Below the pieces are notes generated by a model. It was not told the DNA's origin. It did no database searches and saw only the letters and a list, made by a program, of their open reading frames with translations. DNA of 64,000 nt from Thamnaconus septentrionalis. Taxonomy: Eukaryota > Chordata > Actinopteri > Tetraodontiformes > Monacanthidae. This document shows, in pieces, positions 1 through 52,696 of this stretch. Every line of letters begins with the position of its first letter. Position 1 is the first letter of the stretch. Where the stretch lies: assembly GCA_009823395.1 (NCBI GenBank), contig CM020509.1, positions 9,475,501 through 9,539,500 of the forward strand, in the 5' to 3' direction. Both the position numbers and the translations under genes were made by a program.

Positions 1-2260
1 TGACTCTCGTTTCCCGACTGCAGCTGTGTGAGGATTAGCTATACTGGGATGATGATTCCAGCACAAAGACAGACTATTTGCACTGGACGCTCCAGTGATG
101 TTACTCTGGTAAACACGATTTGGGGGGGAAAAAACCTCATCCTGTTTGTTTTTTCGGGCCTGATGGTTGAGAGTTAAGAGAGTCAGAACTTGTCCGTGGT
201 TCACTAATAGGATCACAGACACTTTAATCCCCAACTTTTAAACTTTAAGGCTTTGGGAAAACATCAATTAGAGTTACTGACAGTGTTGACCATCACCTCC
301 TCCTCCTCCTGCTCCTCCTCTTCTTCCCCTCCTCCTCTTCCTCCTCTTCTTCCTCCGCCTCCCCATAGATAACTCCTTTACGGTTCAGTGACAGTGAGCA
401 GCCAATCCCTTCAAGGGCCTCTGTTGAGCAGAGGACACACAGACTCCGAGTGTGACTGACACACACTGACGATGAAGGTTGCAAAACTGATTGTTTTATT
501 TTGTCTGAATGACAGACATGCAAACTAAAAGGATAGGTAAGAAGCCAAGGCTTAGAGTAACGCTCCACCCACCCCCACCCCCCCCCCCGCCCCACCCTTG
601 CAACCATTACATTTACAATCAATCATGGTGTTAGAGACAAGATCATTAGGCCACTTTGCATATTATAACAGAGACCAATTTGGAACATTACTAAGTAGGC
701 AGACATAATTAAACAAAACAGTCAGTAAAATAAGATGTTCTTGTAGAAATTCAAACATTCATACAATAATTTATGAGAAATAAGGAATAGCTTTCTTTAT
801 TTTTTAAAGCAGATGGACAAAGAGTAACAGTAATAGGCAAGAAATCATTGATAACTTAGATTCGCCAAAACTGCAAAACCTTTGTTTTGTCATTTTTGTC
901 TCCAGCCTGTCCATCAAGAAAAATCCATCCACCCTTCACTTTTTTGCTCACTTCTCTGAAAGTTTTCTTCTGGAAATTGGCCATTTGTGACATCACAAAG
1001 GGCATTTATGCATCACTGATGCTTTTCCCAGGTTAGTGCCAGTTCCTCTGACCAATTCAACATTGTTTCCGTCCTCTCCCAAACATGTGAAAGGTCCAAC
1101 AGAGCATCAGTTTTAGCAGGAGGGTGAAAGCAGAGGGTTAAACACTCTGTTTCCTCTACATCCCTCGAACATTTTCAATAATCAAACACACAGAGCTGCT
1201 GCCTCCGAGTTCCAAAGGGAACATTTCCAGAACATTCTGCCTTCATCGACTCAGAAACCCCAAAGCTTTCCTCTGAATCCGCTGTCCTGCGGTTTGTTAT
1301 GGGCTGACCGGGGGGGTCACGTGATCAATGTACCCGAGTGCTGTCCAACATATTTAATGCGTATGTGACGCGCTTAAAAGTGCACGCCACAGCACAAATA
1401 ATGCGAGCAGTAAATTCAGCGCAACCAGAAAACAGCTGATTATGTAAGCGTATGTTTATTTAAAGACTACAAGCACTTTGCTTGCTCACGCTCTAATGTC
1501 TAATTTGACACCTTCACTTTTGAGAGCCTTTAAACTTTAAACCTAATTCATATTTGATGCATATTTTCACATTTTGCTCTCAATAATGCATTGGGGTCTG
1601 ACACCATCAAACGGAGGATAATATGCGGGAACTCCTTCACTTCTTTTGCTGAAGTCAAAGTCAAATTGATCAAGTTAATCGGACTTATCAATCACAGAGT
1701 GAGCGTTGGAGTGGCAGCGCTGTTAAACGGCCTCGGCAGCAGAATTATAATCCGAGACCGTCAGCACTTTCTGCGCCGGCATCATTCTTTATTAATCTTA
1801 CGGATGATTTACTGTGCGAAGTTTACTGTTAATCTTACCTGCAGCAAAATAGCGGAGAGTGATTTACGGCGTCATTACTCTGCAGTAATTACATGTCTTT
1901 TGTTTAGTGGCATTTCCACGGTGCAGCCCAGCGACTTTGCGTCTCCATTCTCGTCCCGTTGGCTAAAAACACCTCAATGGGCGGTCGAGCCAGGTGAGGA
2001 GGGAGCCAGCGTAGCGACAGGAAGGCTCTGGCTTCATCCTGGAGATACATCCCTAACCTATTCATCTTCTGACGGTCTGCGGTATGCAGCATCCGTTTTA
2101 GCTTGGCTGCACAATGTGAAGCAGGATGGTGCACAGAGACCTCCAGCAGCCTCCAGCAGCTCGGCTCAGGATGGAATTAAGTGGCTGTGGGGCTCTATTC
2201 AGAGACAACATGAAAGCAATTTGGTTACATGCATGAGTCATGTTTGGTCACAAAATGCTG

Positions 2261-2264
<4 letters not shown>

Positions 2265-2305
<41 letters not shown>
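2265..2305 (+). repeat. (GT)n microsatellite
   Basis: About 20 GT units upstream of the first drp2 exon seen. Confidence 0.95.
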
Positions 2306-2309
<4 letters not shown>

Positions 2310-2645
2310 TGTGCTCGACAATGATCTCCCTGTTTTTAATAGTCGTTGCCCTTTCCAAGAGAATTGAGCACATTGCAGAAAACCAGTCCAAGATATCAAG
2401 AGTTGAGTCGGCGAATTCAATTGCGACCTCCTACTTTTGCTCTCGCCAACCTCGGCAGAATCCGCAGCCAATCAGTATCCTCTCTAGATTAGCCAGCTGT
2501 ATGAGGCTCAAAAGCAGGAACTAGCAAGCTACTCTGGAACAGTGGCTTAAAGCTGCTGTAAAAAAAAAAACGGCTGCTGCTCAAGAGACTGGATGTGGAT
2601 TTTGCCGTTGCGCGGGTTTATCAGAACTGGGTGGTGTTTTTATAT

Positions 2646-3110
2646 AAAGGTGCAGTGCGTAAAATTGATGATTTGCATGAAATGCATGTTTTTTTTGGCA
2701 GAAGTTGAACAACACGACCACATATATTCTATCTAGGTGTACAATTACTGTCAAGTAAAGTTTTTCCAACCTTTGAAATGGTTCTTTTATATATGCAAGG
2801 GTCGTGCTCACAGGTAGTCGCCATGTTTTTAAGGCAGCTAGTATGGATACAGCCTGAGAGCATGTCTTGTATTTTCGGTTGGATGGGCGCGTCATCCTCA
2901 AATACAAGATGACGTAAAGTTTTGTTCACAAGGCAAACAAAAAGCTGGAATAGCCGTAGTTATGGGAACCTCATGGTTGGAGAGGAAAACGTAGGAAACG
3001 TCATGTTGCTTTGCTTTGTAGTCGCATTGGCACGAGTCACGTTAAACAGTGTGGCTCTTGGAAGAGGCAGTCATCAGCGAGCTGCAGCTAATCAGACTGA
3101 TGCAGTTGAT
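2646..3110 (+). repeat. possible degenerate dispersed repeat
   Basis: The opening aaaggtgcagtgcgtaaaat resembles aaaggtctagtgtataaaat at 31911. It reads like an old non-coding interspersed repeat. The boundaries are guesses. Confidence 0.3.
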
Positions 3111-3506
3111 TGTAAACCGGCTGAGTCACCTTTTCCGTGTTTTGCGTCGCTTTTCCAAATGCGTCCTGTGGGCTCCCTTGTTGCTTTTGCGCAGATGATG
3201 GCCTAGCAAGCCAGATAATGAAGTGGCACACTGTTAATATGCAGGTTTGATTTGTGCAATACGACTCCCCTGGTTAGGGCAAGAAATCTTTGCAATTGCT
3301 CTGAAACACATGGGGGTTTGGGAGTTTGTGCAGGGACAGATTTGTACTGCCATGCCCACTTTGGTTGGAAATGAAGGAATTAGATGATAAAAGAGAAACG
3401 GTGTCGTTTGAAGAGATAAAAAAAAATATATAGGGAATTAGCTCTCACAAGACGGATCCACAGCTGTGTGTGGGGCATGTAAATGAGATGTGCTCTTGAC
3501 ATGCGT

Positions 3507-3507
<1 letters not shown>

Positions 3508-3545
<38 letters not shown>
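3508..3545 (+). repeat. (CA)n microsatellite
   Basis: About 19 uninterrupted CA units. Confidence 0.95.
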
Positions 3546-3548
<3 letters not shown>

Positions 3549-6500
3549 CCTTAAGACATAAACTGCAGATCACCGTCCAATTTTCTTGGCTAATTTAGAA
3601 AGTTTACACGTAAAACTGAAGAGACTTTTAATATCTTACTGGTAGCTTCATTTTATTGGGTCCATCTAAAGAAAATGAATGGCTTTCCCTTTTGGTGAGT
3701 CAAACACATGGGACAATAACAAAGATCGCAGGATGTGGTACAGGAAGGAAAGTCTCTCCGCTGACGGGTCACATTGCCCCACCTGTTCTCGTAAACTTAT
3801 GAATGAATGTGTGTGTCTTACTGTTGGTTATAAGGATTGATGACCCGCAGCCCCTGGCAACAAGCACAATCTTCCAAAGCGTCCACATCGGTGCAGACAT
3901 ATGGCTTTAAATGATTGTTTTGTGTGAAATAATACTGGCCCTCTGCGTCTGCAGCCTCAGATAAATCTGGAGAATGAAGCCAGGATTCCTGCGCTTGAAG
4001 ATGTGCGACGCAGACAACATCAACGCGCCTCTGTTTGACGGGCAGTGTTTGGAGAAACGTTACCTTGAGCTTGAGAGCCTGCTTTTATTTCCCACAGCAC
4101 CCCCACGCTGTGTGATTGTGTCGGCTCTGTAAATAAAGCTGAGTTTCCATTTCTACTGTCTTTCCAGTTTTTCCACTGCTTTTACTTCACGTTGTGTCTC
4201 TGAATAGAGCTGCCTCGGCCAACAGTGTCGATCTCAGTCATTACGGACATTTTTTCGCGTTGTTCTCTCTGCGACAAACTCCATCACCAATACGCATATA
4301 TATAAATGAAATTTAAAAAAAAAAAAGAAATGTCACAGCAAATTCAGAAATCCTTAAAAATATAAAGCATACCTCAGCATAACTACAAACGGATCTCTCC
4401 ATCTTTATTTGGACAGAACCCTCGCAAAACTTGAATTTGACATTGGAAGCCTGACTGGATGATCCTCGAGCTGATCAGATTGCTAATGCAATGCAATGTT
4501 CAACCAAACAACAGTTGAGATTAGAAAGAGAACCGACTTTCCAGCTTCACATTCAGAAAACTTTATTGATCACAAGAAGGGCATTTCATGAGCAGCTTAC
4601 CTCATATCACATGCATGCAAAAGCCTTCTGTACCATTATTCTGTGTTGTCTGACTTTTATTGTGAAAATGCCATCCACAGCATTGGCTTCCGCCTATCCT
4701 GGTCCTGCTTGCAGCAGCAGTGTCCTCAGCAAGGAGGCACAGACCCAGAATGAAACAGATTATGCTGCAACTGCAGCATAATCAAATCACTTTGGCAGGA
4801 GCTCGGCTCAAAGTTTCTTCCGTATCATCTTATTGTGAGGCTGTTGCTCACTGGTTCCTTTGAAGAAGCAGAGTCGGGCTGTTTCTCCATTGGAGATTGG
4901 TGAGATTTCAGTGATTTTTTGAGCAAAGATCTGAGTGATGCTAAACTTAAAGAGACCAAATAACAGAGCTTTACTTGCCCTGACAGGGGACATAGTTTAA
5001 ATAACCAAAAATTAATGATCACCAATACTTAAGAAAAGATGTTGGCAGATGAAGTTTTTTTTCAAGTTCAAAACAAGATTACTCCTGCACTCTCTGACTC
5101 CAGCTCCCATTTTTATTTTATTTTTTAACAGCTAAAAGCCAAAATTACGAGGAGAAGAGCAACAATTCACATTGTTCAGCAGCCTTGCTGTCCCTTCCCT
5201 CCACCTCCTCCTGATCTTCTCTCATCTCCTCTCCTCTTCACTCTTCATTTTCTCTGCCGTCATCTTTTCCATTCACGGCGCAGTGGCTGCGCATTGCGAG
5301 ACGCCTCGGCTTGCCGAGCATCCAGTTTCTTTAAGACCGCTGTGACAAAGCACAGAGGGAAACTGCGTCCCCGTTTTTCTAAGGAGAATTAAAGCGTTTT
5401 AAGAAAGCTGAATTATTGATCCTAAGTGGATTCATCCCAATGCGACTGTGTGTGTTTGGGATGAGCTCCCTGCATGGGAGGTTTTGTGCGCGCATGTGGG
5501 TCACGGCAAACGCATGTTTGTTTTGGCCCTGCGTGTTCCGCACGGGGCCTTGTTGGTTTTGTTTTTTTCACATTGTGAATAATCTCGGGTTTCCGCACAA
5601 AGAGGGGACGGCGCAGCTGCAGAATCCTTCCAGAAGGAAAAGATACGGCGGAGAGAAAAAACGTTTCGCCGTGTCGCCGGCGGTGCATCGAGCGAGGCCG
5701 TCCGCAGAGAGCGGCACAAGGAAAACGCCATCAACATGTTTAGACCCGAGTCAATGGAGTAATTTCCTCCCTCGGACGTTTTTCCACCCCATGCATTATG
5801 TATCTTAATCTGATCTGAAGGCTTTGCTCTTAATGTTAGCTCAGGCAAAGATGAAGCCTCTGAGTGTGAAATTTAGCTGGAATTAAAGTTTTAACATGAC
5901 AGCTGGCTCGGGGAATCCGTGGCTCAGCTCCTCTTTGGGCAGCAAAGCAGCTAAAGACGGATGAAGAGAGCAGAGAAGATGAGACGGAGGGGAAGGAAGG
6001 CAAAGGGGAAGAGGAAGGGAAGCGGGGACGGGAGGTTGAAGAGGTGAGGAGACGGGTGGTGGGGGGGGGGGGGCGACAGCGGCGGAGAGCGAGGCTTTCT
6101 TCCCGACTTCCGCACGGGGGGAATCTTATCTCGCGCTGCAGCTCCCCACCGTTACACACTTTTTGCGTGTTTGCTCGGCGCCTGCTGCTGTTTGCCTGCC
6201 GCCTCATTTGGTGCTTCCTGTCGTTATCATTCTCGCCGGGCTCCTGTGGGCTGAAACTCTGTCGCCGTCGCGCAGCACCGCTAATTCCGGCTCGTAATGT
6301 AGATTTGCGGCTGAATTTTGTAATCTCTTCATGCCGTAAGAGGATTGAATACCCCGGTTTCCTCCCTAAATAAATTACTTTGAAGAGAGCGGATATCCCC
6401 GGCATTAATTCCGGGTACCTGCGGTATGTTTTTTGTGCCCGGGAAAGATTAGCGTCGAGGACGAGTGAGGAGAGTTGACGCGCCGGCTTTCCTCGTGACC

Positions 6501-7441
6501 CCTGGGGAGGAAGTCAGGAGTGGAGGGAAGGTTTTTTTTTTTTTCTCTCTTCGCAGGTTATTTGCATTAAGTGCGCGCTTAGATGTAGGTCGTTGGAGCA
6601 GAGCTCTCAGCCTAATTGGCTCTCCAGAGCAGACGCACCAGCTGACCAGTTCTCCCAGTGGGAGAGATGCCGATGCATCGTCGTCTCCCAGCGGAAGCCG
6701 ACAATCATTTGATATCATTTGGCTCTGCTGGTTTTTCAGCGGTTACAAGTAACAAACAAGCCTGGCTTCACACATACAAGTCAGGATTAAGCATCCAGTA
6801 TCTTGTTGTGTTTTTTTTTTTGTATCTGCATCATCATCCGTTGCCTGAAAGTGTGTTTCAGCCGAACCTCGTCGACTTCACCCGGGTTGCAGGTTTTTCA
6901 GCGCTCACCATTTTTCATAAGCGGTGACATTTCCCTTGTATTAGCGAATATGGCGTCGCAGAGTGTGACAAATGGCTTTCGAGACACGAGAACCACAGTT
7001 TTATGCCCGTTGGGCCTCCTGGAGGGAAGGGACGAGTCATAAATTACAGATAAATCTAATTCAAATGACACTTATTTAAATGTGTCAATCAAACAGGGGG
7101 AGAAGATTCTATTAGGCTTTTACAAGCGATCCAGCCTTCAGTGCCACTGCAACTTGCTTTCTTTGAACTATTCAGCTCAACCAGTAGAGATTTGAATTCC
7201 AAACCGCTGCGTTTTCCCTGCTGGTTGTGATGTGAAGCGTTGTCAAGTGCTTGCAGAGGTGTGTGTCAACGTTACTAATTAGCATGCTTGAACTGCAAAT
7301 GAGTAATGTGAAATTTTTAATTTTTCACATTTTTTTTCTCCTTTTGGCCTTGTGTGTGTTTTTTTCTGCCCTCTGCTCTGCTCTGCTCTGCTCTGCTTGC
7401 CTCCGACTGACACTCTCTCGCTCTCTGTGTGCTCCTGACAG

Positions 7442-47326
<39,885 letters not shown>

Positions 47327-50300
47327 CCCAGAGCGGTGGGGCCCCTGAAGGAGCTGAAATCTAAACGGAGACACGAAGGCAAAGAGGAGAAGATCAGAGA
47401 GCTGAGGTCAGCTGAGGTCAGGCCGCCGCGGGACCACCGCAGCCGCAGCAGCTAACTCACCCCAGAGCCGCCGTCCCCACACTGGAACTCTGCACTTAAC
47501 AAAAAAAAAAGAAGCCTTTGTCATGCGATAACCCGCTGGAGGCTCGGCGGTGACGTCCGTCCATCCGTCCGTCCAGAAACGGTGGTGGAGGCTAAAGAGC
47601 GACGCTGTTGAAGGAGCCAAAGGAGACTCATGCTAGCAGCAGGTGCAGCGAGGGAACGGAGTGGACGATAACGAGGCCCAGCCAAGACACTGTGCTCACC
47701 TGTATCTGTGTAGTCGTCGGGGGAAAAAAAAGTGTGAAGCTTTATATTGATCCACAGCACAAATTGGTCCCTCCTTGGTCTTTCAAGAAAGGAAAAAATA
47801 AGAAAAAATAACCGACTGAAAGTGACTTTTTTTATTTTATTTTATTTTATTCATATATTTTTGTTCATTTGTTAGTTTTTTTGGGGGTCCGGGACAAGAC
47901 GGCTAAAGCTCGTTAGCATCCGACCACCAGATCAGTGCATCCCGAGCTAACAGCAGCCACAACGAGCTTATTTACTCTGTGAGACTGACACGTCATCAGT
48001 TAAATCCACCATTTATTTAAGACAGCCAAAGTGCCCGCGAGCACAACGCCTCTGTATGCAAACACTGTGTTCCTCTAATCTTCTCCAACGGCTTGACGCT
48101 CTCACAGCTCGCCTCGCCTAAGTGCACCGTTCACACGCACATGCACACACGCACTCACACGCACACAGAATCACTTGGATCCGCCCCACATGCAGCATAC
48201 GTTCGCCGCCCCGTCCGCGCTCCCCGTTGACAAATGCACCCTCTTCCCTGAACGTGCACAAGTAGCTCAGCGCACCATAAATAATGCAAGGCGTCGCTGA
48301 GAGTCGAGAGAGCATCGGCCGGCGGGAGTCGGTCAAGCTCACGGTTCTCAGACTGTCTGCAGGGCGCTTATTTTGCCAGTCAAAATGTGTCATGATTTAA
48401 AAATGTATCTATTACGATAACCAAAAAATAATCATCTGCATGCAGGCGTCCTCTCCATTTCATCAGCTCTCTCGATGTCGTGTGCTTTAGCATCTTGGGT
48501 CTCTTAATGCTGCCAGGCTACCAAAGCTCCACTCTCATCCTCGTCATCCCGCTCTCGCTCCGTCTACTTTTGAAAAGAACACTAGCTTCTGACTATGTAC
48601 ATGTTCTCATTTTCTGCACGCTAATGCCGACTTAATTGCTTTCAGACTCGCAAAGGCATAAAAAAAAAAAAAAAAAAAAAAAATGCAGTTGAACCGACTC
48701 TGCCCTCATCATATCAGGGTCACACTGTTCCAAACATAGCACAGTAAATGAATGCCTTAAGCTGAATCCACACAGTCCGTGGTCGTCTTTTCTAGACACG
48801 AGTCTCTTCCTTGTGTTTAGGATGCGGGGAAGGAATTTGCTTCGGGCCGAAGGAAAGGCCTGCGGTGATAAATAACCTGGGTGGTTTGACGCAGATGATT
48901 TATTTCGCACCTCCATCTAGTTAAAAAGTCCATAGAAAGTGTTTGCAATGCTAAGATACTAGGTGGATGTGACAGACGGATCAGATTTGCCTTTACTCGT
49001 CCAGCTAGCTTAAAACTTCCTGTGTGTGAGGGACAACATTAGCCAGGCGTCACTAGGTGCTAGCGAGTGTTTCATGTCATCCATGGCAAAGACGGTCTTG
49101 CGTAAGCAAACACCTGTTGTCCATGAAAAAAGCAGCCTATGACACCTAGTAATGACAAACAGCCACTAGAACTAACTAAGCTAAAAAAAATAAATGCTAA
49201 TCGTTGTAGCAGCACCAACCCGTGTTAGCACCTGGTAGCTTTTTCTTCCCGGTCTTCTTCTTTAAGTTCTTGACAGAGCAGCTTGGAGGCGACAACCAGG
49301 CCCTACCAGTGGCATCCCTTTTACCTCTGTAGCTGTAGCAAACTGGCCGTGGCAGCCATGGGAAATTATGGTTTTGCACGGGGATGGAAAAAGCTTTCTG
49401 TTGGAGATTGGCAAGATGGATGACCGAGACCACGAAGTTCAAATCCAAGTGATTCAATGTTACAAAATTGTTGATCACAGGCAGAGCTAGCATCCGTTGA
49501 AGACGGCTAAACAGATCTTTCAAGAAGCAGGTCGTTATCCTGCGGGGGTAAAGCTTGAAGATTTAAAGGAAGAGAGGAGAAGAGAGGAGAGGTGTGGGGA
49601 AAGGTGTATTGCTGCGGGGTTCTTGCGAGAGATCCGCTTTGATGTGCCTGCCACTGCAAAGAGAGAGAGGGGTGGAGAGAAAAAAGTCTCCAGAAGCAAG
49701 AGATTGTCGGAAACAAATAATACGCAGTTTTAGTGCGTCTGTCAGCCAGGAGACCTGCACCCATGTTGACCTCACACGCAACCTGTACGCCGCAGACTTT
49801 AGCCCACCGAGTTCACACATCATCACACCTTTTGATCGCATTGTTGCTGCCTCCTTCGCTTAAGGGAGAGCAGAGCACCACTCTCCTCCTCCTCATCCTC
49901 TCCTCCTCTCCGCCGCCACCTCAGCCTCGGCCTCCTCGTCGGGTGCGTGTAGCCGCTGATGAAAATCATTATCATATCTGTCGAGTCCGTCTGCGCACCA
50001 GCAGGCGCTTGTTTGGGTTGAGCGCCTCGCGAGTCGGAACAAAGTGCAAAGCAGCAGCTCGGCTGGTGGGTGGGCAGAGGGAGGTAGGGCGAGGGGAAAG
50101 AAATAGAGGAATCGACAGGCTGTGTTTATTCATAGACGTTTATTTGCTGGCATTCACGCGTCTCATTACACTTTAATAATCACTCCCTCTCGCGGGGAGG
50201 CACGTCTCCGTTTGCCGCTCGTGTATTTAAGATGATGGGCGAGGCTTCTTGAAATGGATGCGCTCGGTGACTAAATGGCAGAGACTCGCTCTCAACAAGA

Positions 50301-51467
50301 GAGCGCACAACGCCGCCCGCTCGACTCCAGACGTCAATCATCATCAGGCAGCTTGCGGGAGTCCCGCCGGGAGTCCCGCCCTCTTGTCACAGGACAGATG
50401 TGTACGCCGCCGATGTTGTCTTATGTGCGCGCGCGTGTGTGTGTGTATGTGTGTGTGTGTGTGTGTGTTTGTGTGGACAAAGGTCGGCCGACTTTGCCTA
50501 CTCGCTGTGGCTGCACCTGGTTGCACCGTGGATGTATTTTACAACCCAGTGGTCACTTGAGGTACTGCAGCCAAAAAAAACCCACGTGGCCCAAAAAGCA
50601 TTTTTCCCATAGACAACAGTACAAAAAGAAACTCCTGTTAAACTCAGTTCATTACAAGCCTTTCAATTGTATTGGAGATTTATAAGTCATGGACTTTTAA
50701 TTTTTCTAAAAAAAAAAAAAAAAATTTAGGAATTTATAAAGGCCAGAATATTCCCAGAAAATAGTTAACTTTGTTGTTTTTCGAGCGTGAGGTCACAGGG
50801 TCGTACGTGCTGCTGTGTCTCTGCTCTTTCTGACTGGCTGATGTGTCCTGATGCATCACGTGCATTACAGAGGCATGATGGGATGTGGCACTACTACACA
50901 TGGGGCCGCATCATGTGGAAGTAACTCTTGTTTGATGTGCGCGCTGGTTGAGCGACTCCATTGAAACGAATGGGCCAAAAAAACAACAACTAGTAACCGG
51001 TATCACATTCAGTAAAAGAAAAACAATTTTTATGCACAGGGATAAAAAATGAACTGATCTGAAGTCGGTTTTGTCTCTCATGCTTTTTATTTGACAGTCA
51101 GCTGAAGCACAGATGGACGTCAGTGACACACTTGGAAACAATGCATCCTCAACACTCACGTTTTGTTTCAGATTCATTCATTGAGTTTTTAACGCGGTCA
51201 CACAGCCCAGGTAATATCAAACATTTGCGTTTCTTTTTGCTCGGTAAACATCAAATACGTTTTTTTTGCAAACTGTGGAGCTGCTGCTAGCTGGCAGAGA
51301 CGCTCAACTCCCGAACTCTGATGTAACACAGCAGCGTGTTGAAGACGTACTGGCGACCTTTCATTTCAGTTTCTGTTTGATAGGACGTCATTAGAAACAC
51401 GGAAGCGACGACAACGGACTCGACCAATCACATCGCGCTGTCCCCCTCCCCCACCCTCGACACGATG

Positions 51468-51486
51468 CTGCTGCTGCTGCTGCTGC
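51468..51486 (+). repeat. short (CTG)n in the presumed drp2 3' UTR
   Basis: Six consecutive CTG units with partial units on both sides. Confidence 0.85.
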
Positions 51487-51967
51487 TCCAAACTGCATGT
51501 AGCGCCCTTCATTATTCTTAGTACCACCCATTTGCCTTCCCAATGGAAAACCTTCCCACATTTGTCATCGTCCAATCAGAAGCACGCAGTGGAGACACGC
51601 GCACACGCACACACACTTATCTATCACACGGCGCAGCAACCACATCACTTCACCTCCACAAAGGTTTTGATTAAACTAACACACATCAACGTTCCCACCT
51701 TACTGTTGAACTAAGGTGAATTTTATTTTGAATCACTATTAATATACCTCATCAGTCATCTAGGAAAAAAAAGAAATCCTGTGTGTTGTTTAAATGGGTT
51801 TGATTTTACGTCTCAGACACTCCTTGTCCTGACTATTGTTTTTTTCTTTTTTTTTTGGTGGAGTTTTTAAAACGATATAAAAACAAGTTTTCTGAAGTAG
51901 AGCTTTTTACTGTAATAACAAGTGGATGACTGGCTGCTTTCTACTCTTTGTGTACAGAAATAATAAT

Positions 51968-51973
51968 AATAAA
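51968..51973 (+). terminator. drp2 candidate poly(A) signal AATAAA
   Basis: AATAAA lies in an AT-rich stretch. A TGTA element (tgtgtacag) sits about 15 nt upstream and a GT-rich region (gtttttgtgtgtctg) 50-70 nt downstream. This is the usual arrangement of a vertebrate cleavage site. Confidence 0.6.
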
Positions 51974-52162
51974 AAGAAAAAGTTTCTATTTGGCAAAAAA
52001 ACATCTTTGGCTGTGTTTCTGCGTTTTTGTGTGTCTGCAGTTATTCATTTGAGGATTCATTTGGACCTGCTTCCCGCATGAGCGGTTGCCCATATTCATT
52101 TTTTCCTGCACAAGTTTATAGTTAGTTTTTTGTGTGCGGGGCACATTTGAGGCGTTTCCTTT

Positions 52163-52168
52163 TTTATT
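52163..52168 (-). terminator. aipl1-like candidate poly(A) signal
   Basis: The minus strand reads AATAAA about 350 nt past the predicted stop codon of the AIPL1-like gene. It lies about 190 bp from the opposing drp2 signal. A second candidate is at 51722-51727. Confidence 0.4.
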
Positions 52169-52516
52169 TTTTCACTTGATTTTCTTTGACTTCCTGCATC
52201 CTTGCCGTTGCCATTTCCCAAAAGCCAAGAAGCTCTTTTCTCCTCTGACCCGTCCGACCCCTCGACCTTCCCGGACCGGATTCTTCAGTTTGAGTGCTGC
52301 CATTTCCCGTTTCATCACTTTGTTCCCTCGTCCGGTTCTGCCCTCTGGCCAGCGCACCTTCTCTGAAATGGCATTTGACCTTTCCTGTCCGTGTTGTTCA
52401 CCGATTTCCTGCTCACTACATTATCTCTTCCTGCGCCTCCGGTTGCAGAATCACTACCAGTATCTCGAGTCTAGATTATCCGATTCACCGCGTCTGCCCT
52501 TATGAACCACTACACT

Positions 52517-52696
52517 CTACATATTCTCAATATCTAAGCCCTCTGCGCTCACCCTCCCACTCTCTGGCTCTTTGATACGCTGCTCCGCTCTCACATCTGG
52601 ATCTGCCTCTGCGCCACCCGCCCTCTCGGTCTCGGCAGAGCTCTCTTTGTGCTGCTTTTCGCTGTTTTCAATCTTTTCATCCTCTTTGGCGGATTT
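52517..52696 (-). CDS. aipl1: aipl1-like acidic C-terminal tail (tentative exon)
   Basis: After a cttcacag acceptor the minus strand is open for 59 codons to TAG. It encodes a Glu/Lys-rich tail beginning [20 protein letters not shown], similar in composition to the linker of the composite exon. Joining it in frame needs a 49-nt intron (52697-52745), very short for a vertebrate. Alternatives are a later acceptor near 52662 or a small frameshift in the G-rich stretch at 52747-52765. Confidence 0.5.
   Translation of the reverse strand, partial: KSAKEDEKIENSEKQHKESSAETERAGGAEADPDVRAEQRIKEPESGRVSAEGLDIENM

Larger units (their letters stand above)
1..7441 (+). other. upstream sequence or intron of drp2
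   Basis: No exon was recognised. The expected preceding exon (157 nt in dystrophin) with the LQEIIDWLSQKDEEL-type helix was not found, so it probably lies upstream of the window. The stretch has CT-rich tracts, two microsatellites, a copy of the TTGTGA-N2-TCACAA palindrome at 985 and a CpG-rich patch at about 5600-6500. Confidence 0.6.
47327..51990 (+). other. drp2: presumed drp2 3' UTR
   Basis: No coding exon was recognised for about 4.6 kb after the drp2 stop. The stretch contains a poly-A run near 48660, a CTG repeat near 51468, a GT-rich tract near 50440 and a poly-A run near 50710. The first well-formed poly(A) site I see is at 51968. The UTR length is inferred, and an earlier signal near 49188 could also be used. 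Confidence 0.5.

Noticed and set aside
1591..2367. 258-codon open frame on the + strand
   Set aside because: It runs into the (GT)n repeat, has no recognisable domain and lacks splice or codon support. It is chance plus repeat.
5836..6405. 189-codon minus-strand open frame
   Set aside because: Its length comes from a GC- and purine-rich patch. The Ser/Pro/Arg-rich translation has no family resemblance.
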